From positions 1,059,076 to 1,123,075 of the forward strand of contig NC_008269.1 of NCBI RefSeq assembly GCF_000014565.1: 64,000 nucleotides of DNA, given 5' to 3'. The DNA comes from Rhodococcus jostii RHA1 (lineage in GTDB: Bacteria; Actinomycetota; Actinomycetes; Mycobacteriales; Mycobacteriaceae). The notes beneath the pieces were generated by a model. The model did no database searches and was not told the origin of the DNA. It saw only the letters and a program-made list of their open reading frames with translations. The first letter of the stretch is position 1. Each line of letters begins with the position of its first letter. This document shows, piece by piece, positions 33,452 through 42,485 of the stretch. The position numbers were made by a program, and so were the translations under genes.

Positions 33452-34488
33452 TGCAGGTGTCCCTTCAGCGGTGGGGTGGTCGGTCAGGGTCGTGACCGCC
33501 GGAGTCATCTCCCCGGACAGGGTGGTGGTCACCGGCGTCACCGGTGTGATGCCGGAGATGCGGTATTGCATCGCCCGGTAGGGGTTGCCGTCCGACGCCC
33601 ATTGGCTGACGATCATGGCGAAGCCGCCAGGACGGTCGAATCGGCTGTCGGGGTGGATGTAGCAGCCGTAGAGCCGATCGACGACATCGGGACCACCCGG
33701 ACCGAAGAACGAGCCCTTCACCGGTCGATAGGTTTTCGCGGTGTGCCAATTGTGGGTTGGCTTCGCCGCGACCTTCACAAAGGCGTTGTAGGTGCCGGCA
33801 TCGAACCCGGAGAACACCAGGTTGCCCTGGATCCGGCGCAGGCAGATCTCACCCAACTTGGTGCGGTCTGAACCGTGCTGGACGAAGTAGAGACCTCGTT
33901 CAGGACACCTCGGGGATCGAGGCGGCGATGGGGCGCTGTTTACGGTAGCGCGTCTCATGCTCGATCGGTGAGAAGTAGTCGATCGACGAATGCAATCGGT
34001 CCGCGTTGAACCAGCGGACCCACTCGGCTGTCTCCCGCTCCACCTCTGCCCGTCCGGTCCATGCCCACTCCCGGTCGATGAGTTCGGTCTTGTAGAGCCC
34101 TATGGTCGATTCCATCAGCGCGTTGTCGAGGGCGTCCCCGACACTTCCGATGGATCCGGCGATCCCGGATTCGACCAATGCCTCAGTGAAGGCCAGAGAC
34201 GTGTATTGACCAGGCTCAACCGGTGGAAGCAACACCTCGATAACGGAGGTGCGGGATGGGACGACCACCCGGGTGGGCGGCAGCGTTGACGGGGCGTGCG
34301 GTGATGCGGTCACCGGGACGTCCTCCGATACGACGCCAATTCGGCCCACCCACCTGGGGTTGTGTCCCGGCGAACGTGTCACCGAGGACGAACCCGATCT
34401 GACCGTTCGGCATCCGAAACGGAATGCCCAGGTCGGTGCCGCCGATATCGAACTGCGCCAGCGGATTCAAGGACTTGACGAACGACAT
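33452..34488 (-). pseudogene. DUF4185 protein gene disrupted by a transposase fragment
   Basis: The 5' part (ATG 34488) reads FDIGGTDLGIPFRMPNGQIG followed by FVLGDTF, matching the start of the intact DUF4185 protein at 39925. The 3' part (about 33903 to 33452) reads GEICLRRIQGNLVF, NWHTAKTYRPVKG and DVVDRLYGCYIHPDSRFDRP, matching that protein from its residue ~210. The ~160 residues between are missing and replaced by an IS3 transposase piece. DUF4185 proteins are predicted beta-propeller-like enzymes acting on glycans. The frame continues unbroken into the M23-GH25 gene. Confidence 0.75.
33900..34210 (-). mobile_element. IS3-family OrfB C-terminal fragment inside the DUF4185 gene
   Basis: The minus-strand frame gives QYTSLAFTEALVESGIAGSI, then GDALDNALMESTIGLYKTEL and WFNADRLHSSIDYFSPIEHE, ending at 33900. 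This is the last third of an IS3 transposase including the final catalytic Glu region. The 5' part and any terminal repeats are absent, so the insertion was followed by deletion of most of the IS and of the middle of the host gene. Confidence 0.8.
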
Positions 34489-34684
34489 TCCGCCTCCTGC
34501 CCTCGGCGCGCTCATTTCAGCCATCCCGAGACCCGCCGCCCGGTGTGCTGCACGGGTGTCGCGCGTCTCAACGGCACGCACAACCTGCTCCGCCACCGAC
34601 TTCAGATGTCGCAGCAGGGCGAGCGGCACAGATGGTCAGATGTTCGGGGCCGAATGGTCTCGGTACGGCCCGAAACCCCCTTTC

Positions 34685-36487
34685 CTACGAGGTGAAACCG
34701 GGGATACCCCGGGCCTGGCCGATGGTGGCGATCCCGTCGACAGGTGTGCGCCGGTTCAGTTGTGGCCACCCTTTTCCGTCGAAGCCCAGCAACTGAATCC
34801 AGATGTCGAGGACACGGCTGTCGGTGGTACTCGGTTGCGGCACATTCGTATGTCCGGCGGGTGGCACGAACGCGACGAGACCCATCTCCTGGCCGAGGGT
34901 GGCGACGGCGTCGACGAGGGTGCGCCCGCCCAGTTGCGGCCAGCCCTTGCCGTTGATGCCCAACAACTGAATCCAGATGTCGAGGACACGATTCGCTGTG
35001 GTACTCGTTTCGGGGACCCCGGTGTGCTCCGCGGGTGGTACGAACGCGGCGATGCCCATCGCCTGGCCTAGGGTGGCGACGGCGTCGACGAGGGTGCGTC
35101 CTGCCAGTTGTGGCCAGCCTTTGCCGTTGATGCCGATCAGTTGGGTCCAGATGTCGAGGACGCAGTCGTCGACGGTGGCGCGTTGTGGGATATCGGTATG
35201 TCCGGCGGGTGGCCCGAACCCGGCGATGCCCATGTCCTGGCCTAGGGTGGCGACGGCGTCGACGAGGGTGCGTCCGCCCAGTTGTGGCCAGCCTTTGCCG
35301 TTGATGCCGACCAACTGCGCCCAGATCTCACCGACCCGCACGATCAGGTGCCCCCCAGTTGCGGTCGTGTAGCCTTTCGGCGGAATCAAACTGGCCATCT
35401 GCTCGAACGAGCACCAATAGCCGTACGGTACGAATCCCGAGTCGGCGACCCAGAACGCGCGGGCACCGTTGTCGTCGGCGTATCCCATGATCGCGATGTA
35501 GTGGAAGACGGTCCCGCCGGCATACTGGGGGCTCACGGATCCGCGAACACCGCGGGGGTAGTTGCTGGGTGGGGCGACGATGTTGGCCACCACGCCGTAG
35601 CCGTTGTCGATGCTGCGCACGACGTCGTCCCACAGTTTCTGGGCTTGCTTTTTCGTCGGCGGGTCGTTCGGCATCTGTACCACCCGGTAGTCCGCCCCGG
35701 ATACGTACTTGTTGAGAACCGGCGCGACCAGGCCGATATGGTCCGTTCCGCCCTGGTCGGTGCCCATCTGATGTCCCAGATCGCTCTCCAGAATCAAGCC
35801 CCCGGTGCGGGCGATGATCACCGTCTGGGTGGACGCGGGACCGCAGTTGAAGAAGGTGTCCTGCTTGATGTGGATGCGCGGATAGTCGAGAACTTTCTCC
35901 ACGGCCGGTTTCCTCTCGATGGTGGTGGGCAGCAGGGCCGCCCCGAGGGCGCGGCAACGATTCCAGCGGTTGGTGCGGTCGGGCAGGCCGTTGAGGCCGC
36001 CGTTGACCGCCTTGGTGGCGCCCTCGATGTCGCTGGCGTCGGAGAGCTCGTTGAGCTTGGGTCGGGCCACCGTCCAGTAGTAGGAGGCCGCCAGGAATCC
36101 CCACTTCGGGTCGGAGACGAGTGCGGGTGCGGTCAGGAAGTGATCCTCGGTCGGGACGAGGCCCTTGCTGTGCGCCCACACGCTGAACCGCCGGTAGTTT
36201 TCCCTGCCGGTGAGCTGGATGGGTCCACGGCCCTTGAACCGGCGTCCGTCGCCGGGTTGGGTGTTCCCGAGATCCAGGCGCCCCTCGTAGGCGCTGCCGT
36301 CGGCGATCTCCTCCATGTATCGCAGCCCGCCGGACTCGTGACCGACCTGAGCGCACCACATCGCCACCCGGTTGACGGTTGTGCATTCGGCTGCGAACAG
36401 TGCCTCGTTGAGCGGCCCGACAAATCTTTCGTATTCAGTCGTCGGCAGGTTGCCCATGGCGGTGGAAAGTGTCTGCAGGTCCATCAT
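34685..36487 (-). CDS. Lysin: GH19 chitinase/muramidase-like + C39-like peptidase + four C-terminal repeats
   Basis: 600 aa from ATG 36487 with GGGAG upstream. Residues 10-190: GH19-like lytic domain (AQVGHESGG with catalytic Glu51, GRGPIQLTGRENY at 86-98). About 203-365: C39-type cysteine peptidase (QDTFFNCGPASTQT, Cys215; later VFHYIAIMGY with the catalytic His, then VADSG). About 368-600: four ~75-residue repeats built on ILxQLxGxNGKGWPQLGGRT and LVDAVATLGQ. This domain set is typical of endolysins of mycobacterial and rhodococcal phages. It has no signal peptide. The promoter element at 36638 matches that of the subtilase operon. It probably degrades the host's own wall; in this window it stands with other lysins beside Tc toxin genes. 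Confidence 0.83.
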   Translation of the reverse strand: MMDLQTLSTAMGNLPTTEYERFVGPLNEALFAAECTTVNRVAMWCAQVGHESGGLRYMEEIADGSAYEGRLDLGNTQPGDGRRFKGRGPIQLTGRENYRRFSVWAHSKGLVPTEDHFLTAPALVSDPKWGFLAASYYWTVARPKLNELSDASDIEGATKAVNGGLNGLPDRTNRWNRCRALGAALLPTTIERKPAVEKVLDYPRIHIKQDTFFNCGPASTQTVIIARTGGLILESDLGHQMGTDQGGTDHIGLVAPVLNKYVSGADYRVVQMPNDPPTKKQAQKLWDDVVRSIDNGYGVVANIVAPPSNYPRGVRGSVSPQYAGGTVFHYIAIMGYADDNGARAFWVADSGFVPYGYWCSFEQMASLIPPKGYTTATGGHLIVRVGEIWAQLVGINGKGWPQLGGRTLVDAVATLGQDMGIAGFGPPAGHTDIPQRATVDDCVLDIWTQLIGINGKGWPQLAGRTLVDAVATLGQAMGIAAFVPPAEHTGVPETSTTANRVLDIWIQLLGINGKGWPQLGGRTLVDAVATLGQEMGLVAFVPPAGHTNVPQPSTTDSRVLDIWIQLLGFDGKGWPQLNRRTPVDGIATIGQARGIPGFTS

Positions 36488-36637
36488 TGTGCTCCCGGTC
36501 CGGCGTACCGGCCGCCGCTCGAGGTGACAATCGTCAGGGGGCACCGAGGCGCCCGTGAAATCGCAGTCCTGTGCCGTGATGGATGAGGTCCGTCGCCCGC
36601 ATCGCTGCACCTCCGGCACCGTTTCGGCGTCGTACGT

Positions 36638-36662
36638 AAAGACTGGTCTGTTTAAATTGTTC
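36638..36662 (-). promoter_or_regulatory. Palindromic promoter element upstream of the GH19-C39 lysin
   Basis: AGACTGGTCT (36640-36649), one base off a perfect palindrome, in the context AAAGACTGGTCTGTTT followed by AAATTGTTC. It aligns with 26109-26133 (AAAGACCGGTCTGTTT then TATTGTCC). It lies about 150 bp upstream of the lysin start. Confidence 0.5.
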
Positions 36663-37075
36663 TCTCGCGGGATCTCGGATGTCACGGATCGTTAGGGTTA
36701 GAAAAGGGAAAGGCGCTGCCCGGCCGTCTGCCGGGCATCGCTGCGCCCTGCGCTGCTGGGCAGCGTCCTTATCGTCATCGTGGCAGTCGGTGGCCGGGGA
36801 GGGGATGGGTGGTAGGAGGTGCTTGCCCGGAAATGCCACCTCGTTCCATCCGAGGTTCCTCATTGCTGGGGTGGTCGACCGCGCGATGACGCGTCCGGGT
36901 AGCACTCCGATGGCCGGGAGGTCCGGTATGGGCGTATGCGTGCGAAACATTGGGTGCACGCGCCGATCCCGGCCCTGCGGACATGGGCGGCCACCTCGCG
37001 GTGGTCGTCCACACCCGGGGAGTGGAACGTTCTTCGGACCGATGCCCAGACATATCCCGAGCGATGCGTATCTGA
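36663..37075. other. Divergent intergenic region
   Basis: About 410 bp between the minus-strand lysin and the plus-strand RHH gene. A 7-bp perfect hairpin with 5-nt loop (36718-36736) is present. A plus-strand frame runs through most of it but is Arg/Gly-rich and featureless. No gene is supported. Confidence 0.4.
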
Positions 37076-37092
37076 GCCGTACTGAGTACGGC
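37076..37092 (+). promoter_or_regulatory. Palindromic operator candidate of the RHH gene
   Basis: GCCGTACTGAGTACGGC is a perfect palindrome (8 bp each side of a central G), 47 bp before the RHH start and just upstream of a possible -10 box TAGGCT. Ribbon-helix-helix repressors usually bind such sites in their own promoters. Confidence 0.5.
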
Positions 37093-37139
37093 TTTTGGGG
37101 TAGGCTGGGCAGGTCAGCTCACACCTTCAGGAGGGCATC

Positions 37140-37355
37140 ATGAGCAAGGACGACGTCTCCAAGGTCACCGCGAACCTGCCCAACGACGACATCAAGACGC
37201 TCGACGAGATCGCCAAGCGGCACGCCTCGACCAAGACCAGTGCCCTGGTCCGGGCCATCCGCACCACCGCCTACATCGACGAGGCCGCCTCCAAGGGCGC
37301 CAAGGTCTTCATCGAGGAGCCCGACGGCACCAAACGGGAGGTCGTCTTCAAGTGA
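37140..37355 (+). CDS. Ribbon-helix-helix (CopG/Arc-like) regulator
   Basis: 71 aa, ATG with AGGAGGG upstream. The N-terminal beta strand (SKVTANLPNDD) and two helices (DIKTLDEIAKRHASTKTSAL, VRAIRTT) fit an RHH DNA-binding fold; the tail (GAKVFIEEPDGTKREVVFK) resembles the C terminus of small actinobacterial RHH proteins. A perfect palindrome in its promoter suggests autoregulation. The next gene starts inside its stop codon (GTGA), so a two-gene unit with the membrane protein is clear. Candidate controller of the lysin genes (inference). Confidence 0.7.
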   Translation: MSKDDVSKVTANLPNDDIKTLDEIAKRHASTKTSALVRAIRTTAYIDEAASKGAKVFIEEPDGTKREVVFK

Positions 37356-37699
37356 CCGAACCGGGACGGCGCAACACGCGGGGAGAGGACACCGCCCTGG
37401 ACGACGCGACCGTGGACGAGGTCAACGTCGGCAGCAGCGACCCCCAGGTGACCGCACAGCCCGAGGTCACCATCCGCCGCCTCGACGAACGCCAGGAGGA
37501 CACCCGCAAGGCCCTGGCGATCGGCCTCTCTATCGCGACGTTCCTGGTCGGCCTGATCTACCTGCTGGTGCCGCTGTGGGCCGGCGCCGACAAGTGGGAC
37601 CGCGCCAGCAGTCCGTTTCAGGTCGTCTTCACCGCGATGGTGGGCCTGACCGGCAGCGCCATCGGCTACTACTTCTCCTCACGAAACCCTCCGTCGTAG
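37352..37699 (+). CDS. Two-TM membrane protein, holin-sized
   Basis: 115 aa, GTG start overlapping the RHH stop by 4 bp. Residues 1-55 are polar and acidic; two hydrophobic segments follow, about 56-76 (LAIGLSIATFLVGLIYLLVP) and 90-108 (VVFTAMVGLTGSAIGYYF). Small two-TM proteins next to lysins are often holins, though similar proteins also accompany RHH regulators without lysins. The location among four lysin genes supports a membrane-permeabilising role, but sequence alone does not prove it. Confidence 0.6.
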   Translation: MTEPGRRNTRGEDTALDDATVDEVNVGSSDPQVTAQPEVTIRRLDERQEDTRKALAIGLSIATFLVGLIYLLVPLWAGADKWDRASSPFQVVFTAMVGLTGSAIGYYFSSRNPPS

Positions 37700-38381
37700 G
37701 GCACCGCGGACCCGCCACCATCGCGGGACTACCGGCCATCAGCGCCCTTGCGCGGAAGTGTCGGTAGCGGCCGGTCCCTGCGGTGACGACCGACGGAAAT
37801 GATGGAACGACGGCAGTCGGAACGTTCCCGAGCCGCATGGCTCCGTGGCGTGCACTGCTGGGAACGTGTTCCCGGGGGAGCGGCAGCAATCAACGGCCGC
37901 ACCCCGCGGGCGTCCCTGCCGGACGGTGACCCGTCCCTGCCCTGTGCATCAGCCGACAACGGCCGTGCCCTGGTGCATCCCTCTGCTGGTCGTCGCCTAC
38001 TGTGATCGACGCGGCTGGCACCTGGACGCTGGAGCGGCGATGTACGACTCCGCTAATACCACCACCGGGCTCTACTCAGAGCGTGCCGTCACCGGAACTG
38101 TGATGTCCGCAGATCAGACCAGGTCATGGCCGCCCACGGATTTCCTCGTGCCCGTGGACAACTGGTCGCTCGACCAGGGTGTTCCGCAGAAACGAGTAGG
38201 GCGCTACTTGCGATATTTTGCCGCGCCGGGCGGCACACTGAAGTGCGGTCGACTCGTGCGGGTGCGTGTTGGTGTCGGTACGTGGTCCTATCGTCCGGGG
38301 TGCACGATGCGACGACCATCCGCCGCTGCAGGATCGGCAGCCACCCGATCGTGGTGGTGCGACAGAAACGAGGTGAGCGCG
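37700..38381. other. Leader region of the M15-GH25-like lysin
   Basis: About 680 bp. The lysin reading frame is open back to 37845 but the translated sequence is Arg/Pro-rich and unlike any domain, so it is treated as non-coding upstream DNA. It must hold the promoter of the lysin gene; no box is assigned. Confidence 0.4.
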
Positions 38382-39911
38382 ATGGGGTTTCGCACCTACA
38401 AGGGGAACACAGTCTCCGAGAACGGCTGGCGCATCTGCGATACCGGCGAAATCGTCAAGCCGCTGGTGCCCGGCACGGACAACGTGCGTCCGGAGGTGCG
38501 CCGGGGCGCGGCGGCGACGATCCTGGTTGCCTGGGCCGCGGTCTGGCATCGGCGGATCTGGCGGATCGACAGCTACCGGCCCCGCGACTACTGGGGGTTC
38601 AGCTGGGACAACGATATTGCCAACAGCAACCATCTGAGCGGGACGGCCGTGGATCTCAATGCCACCCGGTTGCCGTGGAAGGTGCGGGCGTCGGTGAACA
38701 TGCCGGCCGACAAGATCGTCGCGGTCCGCCAGATGCTCACCGAGTTCGAGGGCACGGTGTTTTGGGGTGAGGACTGGGCCACCAAGGACCCGATGCACAC
38801 CCAGATCAACCTCCCCGAGGGTGACACCCGCCTGGACGCCTTCGCCACCCGGCTCGACAACGGCTACCTCTGGGTGTACGGGCCACCCGATCCGGACGCG
38901 TTCCCCCTCCCGGCGGGGTACTACTACGGTCCGCTCGACGGACCCGCCGAGTCGATCAGCGGCCTGTTCCCCACGGACCCGCAATCCTGGAAGGACGGCC
39001 TCAGGCGCTGGCAGAAGACCTGCGGCATACCGGAAACCGGAATCTGGGACACCGACACCGCCCGCGCGGCGACGGCGCTGCAGATCGCGAACGGATGGCC
39101 GGTGACCGGCTATGTGTTCGAGGGCGAATGGAATGTCGTGATCCGCCACGGGCAACGCCCTGACCTCGGCGGACCGGTCACCCCACCGCCGCCGCCCGTG
39201 GTGCGCGGCAAGACCTGGGCGGATGTGTCGCAGCATCAGATCACCCCGGTCACCGACGCGTACCCGTACGACATTTTCTGTTTCCGGTCCAACAGCGGGA
39301 ACATGCGGGACACGAAGTTCGCGGCGAACCACGACTGGGCGGTGCGTGCCTGTGACGACGGCCGGCTGCGGTTTTTCATCGTGTACTGGTTCTTCCGGCC
39401 CGGTCAGGCGAACATCGACTTGCTGATGCAGATGGTCACCGAGCAGGGCGGGCCGCATCCGCGGATGGTCGTCATGGCCGACGTCGAGGACGCAGCCGGG
39501 ACGATCACCGGGGACCAGTCGGCGGAGGTCAACGACGAGATCCGGCGCGCCCGCGAATGGCTCGGCGAGCGGCGGGTGATCGGCTACTGGAACCCGGTCT
39601 CGAACGCGGACCTGTGGCGCACCCGCCCACCAGGTCTGCGATTGGTGACTCCCAGCTACGGCCGGGAGCCCGGCTCGCCGAAAATCAAGCCGGACGGCTA
39701 TTTCGCGCACCAGTACACCGACAACGGCCCGTGCCCACCGTTCGGTCGCTGCGACCTCAACTACACCCACCTGAGTACCGACGAACTCGACGCAATGCTC
39801 GGCCTGGGCCAAAGCCCCCCGCCCCCGCCCCCGCCTCCGGTTCCGGAACCGTTCCCGGTCGACGACGCGGCGCTGTGGGACTACATCGCCGGGGAGGTTC
39901 TCGGCCGATGA
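38382..39911 (+). CDS. Lysin: M15 D,D/L,D-peptidase + PG-binding-like + GH25-like domain
   Basis: 509 aa from ATG 38382 with GAGGTGAG upstream; an in-frame GTG at 38373 is possible. Residues 30-160: M15 (VanY-like) peptidase with zinc ligands in NHLSGTAVDLN (His84, Asp91) and DPMHTQI. About 190-260: helical peptidoglycan-binding-like segment (WKDGLRRWQKTCGIPETGIW, ALQIANGWPVTG). About 280-470: DUF1906/GH25-like domain (TWADVSQHQ, IVYWFFRPGQ, VMADVEDAAG, YFAHQYTDNG). It ends with a proline run and a short helical tail. No signal peptide. A DUF4185 gene follows after 13 bp, so they form one transcription unit. Confidence 0.77.
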   Translation: MGFRTYKGNTVSENGWRICDTGEIVKPLVPGTDNVRPEVRRGAAATILVAWAAVWHRRIWRIDSYRPRDYWGFSWDNDIANSNHLSGTAVDLNATRLPWKVRASVNMPADKIVAVRQMLTEFEGTVFWGEDWATKDPMHTQINLPEGDTRLDAFATRLDNGYLWVYGPPDPDAFPLPAGYYYGPLDGPAESISGLFPTDPQSWKDGLRRWQKTCGIPETGIWDTDTARAATALQIANGWPVTGYVFEGEWNVVIRHGQRPDLGGPVTPPPPPVVRGKTWADVSQHQITPVTDAYPYDIFCFRSNSGNMRDTKFAANHDWAVRACDDGRLRFFIVYWFFRPGQANIDLLMQMVTEQGGPHPRMVVMADVEDAAGTITGDQSAEVNDEIRRAREWLGERRVIGYWNPVSNADLWRTRPPGLRLVTPSYGREPGSPKIKPDGYFAHQYTDNGPCPPFGRCDLNYTHLSTDELDAMLGLGQSPPPPPPPPVPEPFPVDDAALWDYIAGEVLGR

Positions 39912-39924
39912 CACTGGTGCGGTC

Positions 39925-41184
39925 ATGAAGATCAGGGATCTCACTCCGGTGCCGCAGTTCGGTGTGGGCGGGACCGACCTGGGCATCCCGGTGCGAATGC
40001 CCACCGGCGAGATCGGTTTCTTCTTCGGTGACACCTTCGCCGAGAACCGGGTCGGTGGCCCCGGCTGGCGCAGCCCGGTACTGCTCTACAGTCACACCCA
40101 CGACCTCGATGACGGGGTACGGTTTCACCGCGCCGCCGGGGGCAGCACTGCGAAACAGCTCTGGGACTACCCGCACAACAACCCGGAATTCAGCACCGTA
40201 CTCCCGACCGACGCGATCGTGATCGGCACCCGGATCTACCTGCACGTCCTCGTGGTCCGGGGCCTGCCCGACACGCGGTGGACCGAGATCCAATACTCCG
40301 ACGACAACGGCGAGACCTGGACCCACGGTGGACCCAAGGCCCGCTGGGAAGGATGGGAGTTCGGCGGCCATCGCCGGATGCTGACCTGGGAACACGGCGG
40401 CGACGGGTTCGTCTACGTGATGACCACCGGCGGCCTCGAACGTGACAAGAACGTGCTGCTATTCCGCTGCCCCGAGGACCAGCTGCTGAACCGAGACTTC
40501 TACGAGCCCTGGGGATTCAGCAATGGCGCCTGGGCGTGGGGCAATCCGCCCACCCCGATCCTGCCGGTCGGGTCCAAGGTCGGGGAACTGTGTCTGCGCC
40601 GGATGCAGAACAACTGGGTGCTCAGCTACTTCAACGAAGCCGAATACAACATCACCATCCGCGTCGTCGGACAGATCACCGACAACTGGCACACCGCTCC
40701 CACGTTCCGGCCGGTACGCGGACCGTCGGGAAACGGTGGCCCCGACGTCGTCACCCGCCTGTACGGCGGATACGTGCACCCGGACAGCACGTTCGACAAC
40801 TTTCACATCATCGTGTCCGAATGGGCCGAATCCGGATGGCCATACCGGGCCATGCAATTTCGGGCCCAGGTTCAACCCGCAGTACCGATCGAGGAGGACG
40901 AACACATGAGTGCACGCGAAGTTGCCGCCGCGTTCCGGGACGACCACCCGGTCACCCTCTACGACGGATCCGGGCGCAAGCTCGATCTGCGGGAGGCGAT
41001 CGCCGAGATCTTATGGAAGGAGGTCACCAATCTCGGTCTCGAAGGCCGCCCGGTGCCCGCCGACCGCCAGGACGATCAGTTCGGCCACATCCTGTCCACC
41101 CATGCGCTGGCAGAGCAGAACAACAAACTACTCCGGGCACTGTGTGAGAAGGCGGGCATCGACGTCGATCAGGTGTTGGGCTAA
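39925..41184 (+). CDS. DUF4185 domain protein
   Basis: 419 aa. The N terminus (VPQFGVGGTDLGIPVRMPTG, then EIGFFFGDTF) and later WEHGGDGFVYVMTTGG, VGELCLRRMQNNWVLSYFNE and YGGYVHPDSTFDN are typical of DUF4185, a predicted propeller-like family with Asp-box-type turns, likely acting on glycans. A C-terminal ~95-residue extension (SAREVAAAFRDDHPVTLYDG, then a helical tail) follows a Pro/acidic linker and may mediate oligomerisation. It is the intact paralogue of the broken copy at 33452-34488. Co-transcribed with the M15 lysin. The substrate is unknown; mycolate-arabinogalactan glycans would make sense in this host (inference). Confidence 0.75.
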   Translation: MKIRDLTPVPQFGVGGTDLGIPVRMPTGEIGFFFGDTFAENRVGGPGWRSPVLLYSHTHDLDDGVRFHRAAGGSTAKQLWDYPHNNPEFSTVLPTDAIVIGTRIYLHVLVVRGLPDTRWTEIQYSDDNGETWTHGGPKARWEGWEFGGHRRMLTWEHGGDGFVYVMTTGGLERDKNVLLFRCPEDQLLNRDFYEPWGFSNGAWAWGNPPTPILPVGSKVGELCLRRMQNNWVLSYFNEAEYNITIRVVGQITDNWHTAPTFRPVRGPSGNGGPDVVTRLYGGYVHPDSTFDNFHIIVSEWAESGWPYRAMQFRAQVQPAVPIEEDEHMSAREVAAAFRDDHPVTLYDGSGRKLDLREAIAEILWKEVTNLGLEGRPVPADRQDDQFGHILSTHALAEQNNKLLRALCEKAGIDVDQVLG

Positions 41185-41518
41185 GACGTTCCGTGCGGTC
41201 GGTGGCACGGCACAAATGCTCCCGCTAGCCCTCTGCCGGACTCGGCGGGTGCCCGCCCGTTGCCGCTGGTTCGGCCTGGGACGCCGGCCACGACTGCAGG
41301 GGCGCTGTTCGTACCCATTTTGCGCAACGGCGGAGAACTTTTTCGTAGAAGGTGTCGACTGAATCGGTAACACTGCTGACGAATCCGGACGCTGGACCCT
41401 TCCTGAGAGATGTCCTACTTCCTCATTTCATGAGGAGAGTCATGGTTGATCGACGCTCCCAAATCCTCGCGGCAACACGGAATGACAAGATCGGGGCCTC
41501 GTCGTCGATCGTTCGGCG
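41185..41518. other. Convergent intergenic region
   Basis: About 330 bp between the DUF4185 gene and the minus-strand membrane-protein gene. No gene or clear terminator was recognised. Confidence 0.4.
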
Positions 41519-42475
41519 CTATGCATCCCCGGTCTTGTTCGTCCCGTCGAACTGTGCGGTTGCCGAGATCGCCATGCTGGAGAACAGTCGACCGGAGAAG
41601 CCGAAGAGCAGGGCGAGCGCCAGGGCGATCGGGGTGTAGGGAGCGTCCCACGAGTTGTCCAGGAAGACGCTGCCGAGGATGTTGATTCGTGGGTCGGACA
41701 GGAATCGCACCAGTAGTAGTCCTCCTACCGCGGTCAGTGCGCCGCCGACGGGGCTGAGTACCATCACGCCCCAGGACGAGGATGCCCGCTTCCCGGTGAG
41801 TGTGGTCACGGCCGGTGCGAGGAATCCGCCGAGTGCGCCGAGTAGCATCGTCTGCTCGTGTCCGAGAGCTATTCCGACGGCAATGATCCCGCACAGGCCG
41901 ACTATGGCCAGCCACAGGGTGATTCGAGTGTTCTCCAGCTCGGCGGCCAGTCCCTCCTCTTCTCGCTCGTGCACGAGTTTGTGCGCGCCCTCAATGATGC
42001 GCCTGGTGGCGGGGGTGGTCGCGTCGCCGAGCAGCGTGCGCAGCCTCTGCTCGGTGTCCTGATCGAGCGCGGACAGTTTCAGGAGGATGGGTTCTGCGTA
42101 TGCCGACAGCTCGTCGCCCGGGACCAGATGCACCAATCTGCGCTGCAGCGCGTTGAGTCTCTGGATGTCGGCGACCAGCTTGGTGAGCGGCACGTTGAAG
42201 ACCCACCCGAGGCGTTCGAGAACGGGGTGCCGTTTGCTGCCCTTGAGATTGTTGAGTGACATGAGAATCGACACGTACGCGGACCTCGCATGTGGCTCTG
42301 CCCCGGCCTGCTCGATCATGATGCAGGCACGGTCGCGTAGGTCCTTGATCTGCGATCTGAGCAGCCGGTAGCGCGGTGCGGCGATCAGTCCGCGGTTGGT
42401 GATCAGAATGATGACGAAGTAGCCCAGACAAATTGCCACCAGAACCACTCGATTGGCTGTCATGTCGAAGTTCAT
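41519..42475 (-). CDS. Hypothetical multi-TM membrane protein
   Basis: 318 aa, ATG with GGAGG 5 bp upstream. One N-terminal TM (VVLVAICLGYFVIILITN), a ~160-residue soluble helical region (RLLRSQIKDLRDRACIMIEQ, HPVLERLGWVFN, PATRRIIEGAHKLVHERE), then four C-terminal hydrophobic segments (ITLWLAIVGLCGIIAVGIAL, MLLGALGGFLAPAVTTL, SPVGGALTAVGGLLLVRFL, PIALALALLFGFSG). No family recognised. It separates the lysin block from the Tc operon and could be part of either; its topology would suit a sensor or small channel, but nothing specific supports a function. Confidence 0.6.
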   Translation of the reverse strand: MNFDMTANRVVLVAICLGYFVIILITNRGLIAAPRYRLLRSQIKDLRDRACIMIEQAGAEPHARSAYVSILMSLNNLKGSKRHPVLERLGWVFNVPLTKLVADIQRLNALQRRLVHLVPGDELSAYAEPILLKLSALDQDTEQRLRTLLGDATTPATRRIIEGAHKLVHEREEEGLAAELENTRITLWLAIVGLCGIIAVGIALGHEQTMLLGALGGFLAPAVTTLTGKRASSSWGVMVLSPVGGALTAVGGLLLVRFLSDPRINILGSVFLDNSWDAPYTPIALALALLFGFSGRLFSSMAISATAQFDGTNKTGDA

Positions 42476-42485
42476 GTCGACCTCC

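Noticed and set aside
32117..33871. 584-aa plus-strand frame opposite the M23-GH25 lysin
   Set aside because: Mirror of GC-rich coding DNA; the minus strand has zinc-peptidase and muramidase motifs.
32048..41184. Prophage
   Set aside because: Only lysins, DUF4185 and a small membrane protein; no capsid, portal, terminase, tail or phage integrase genes within the window.
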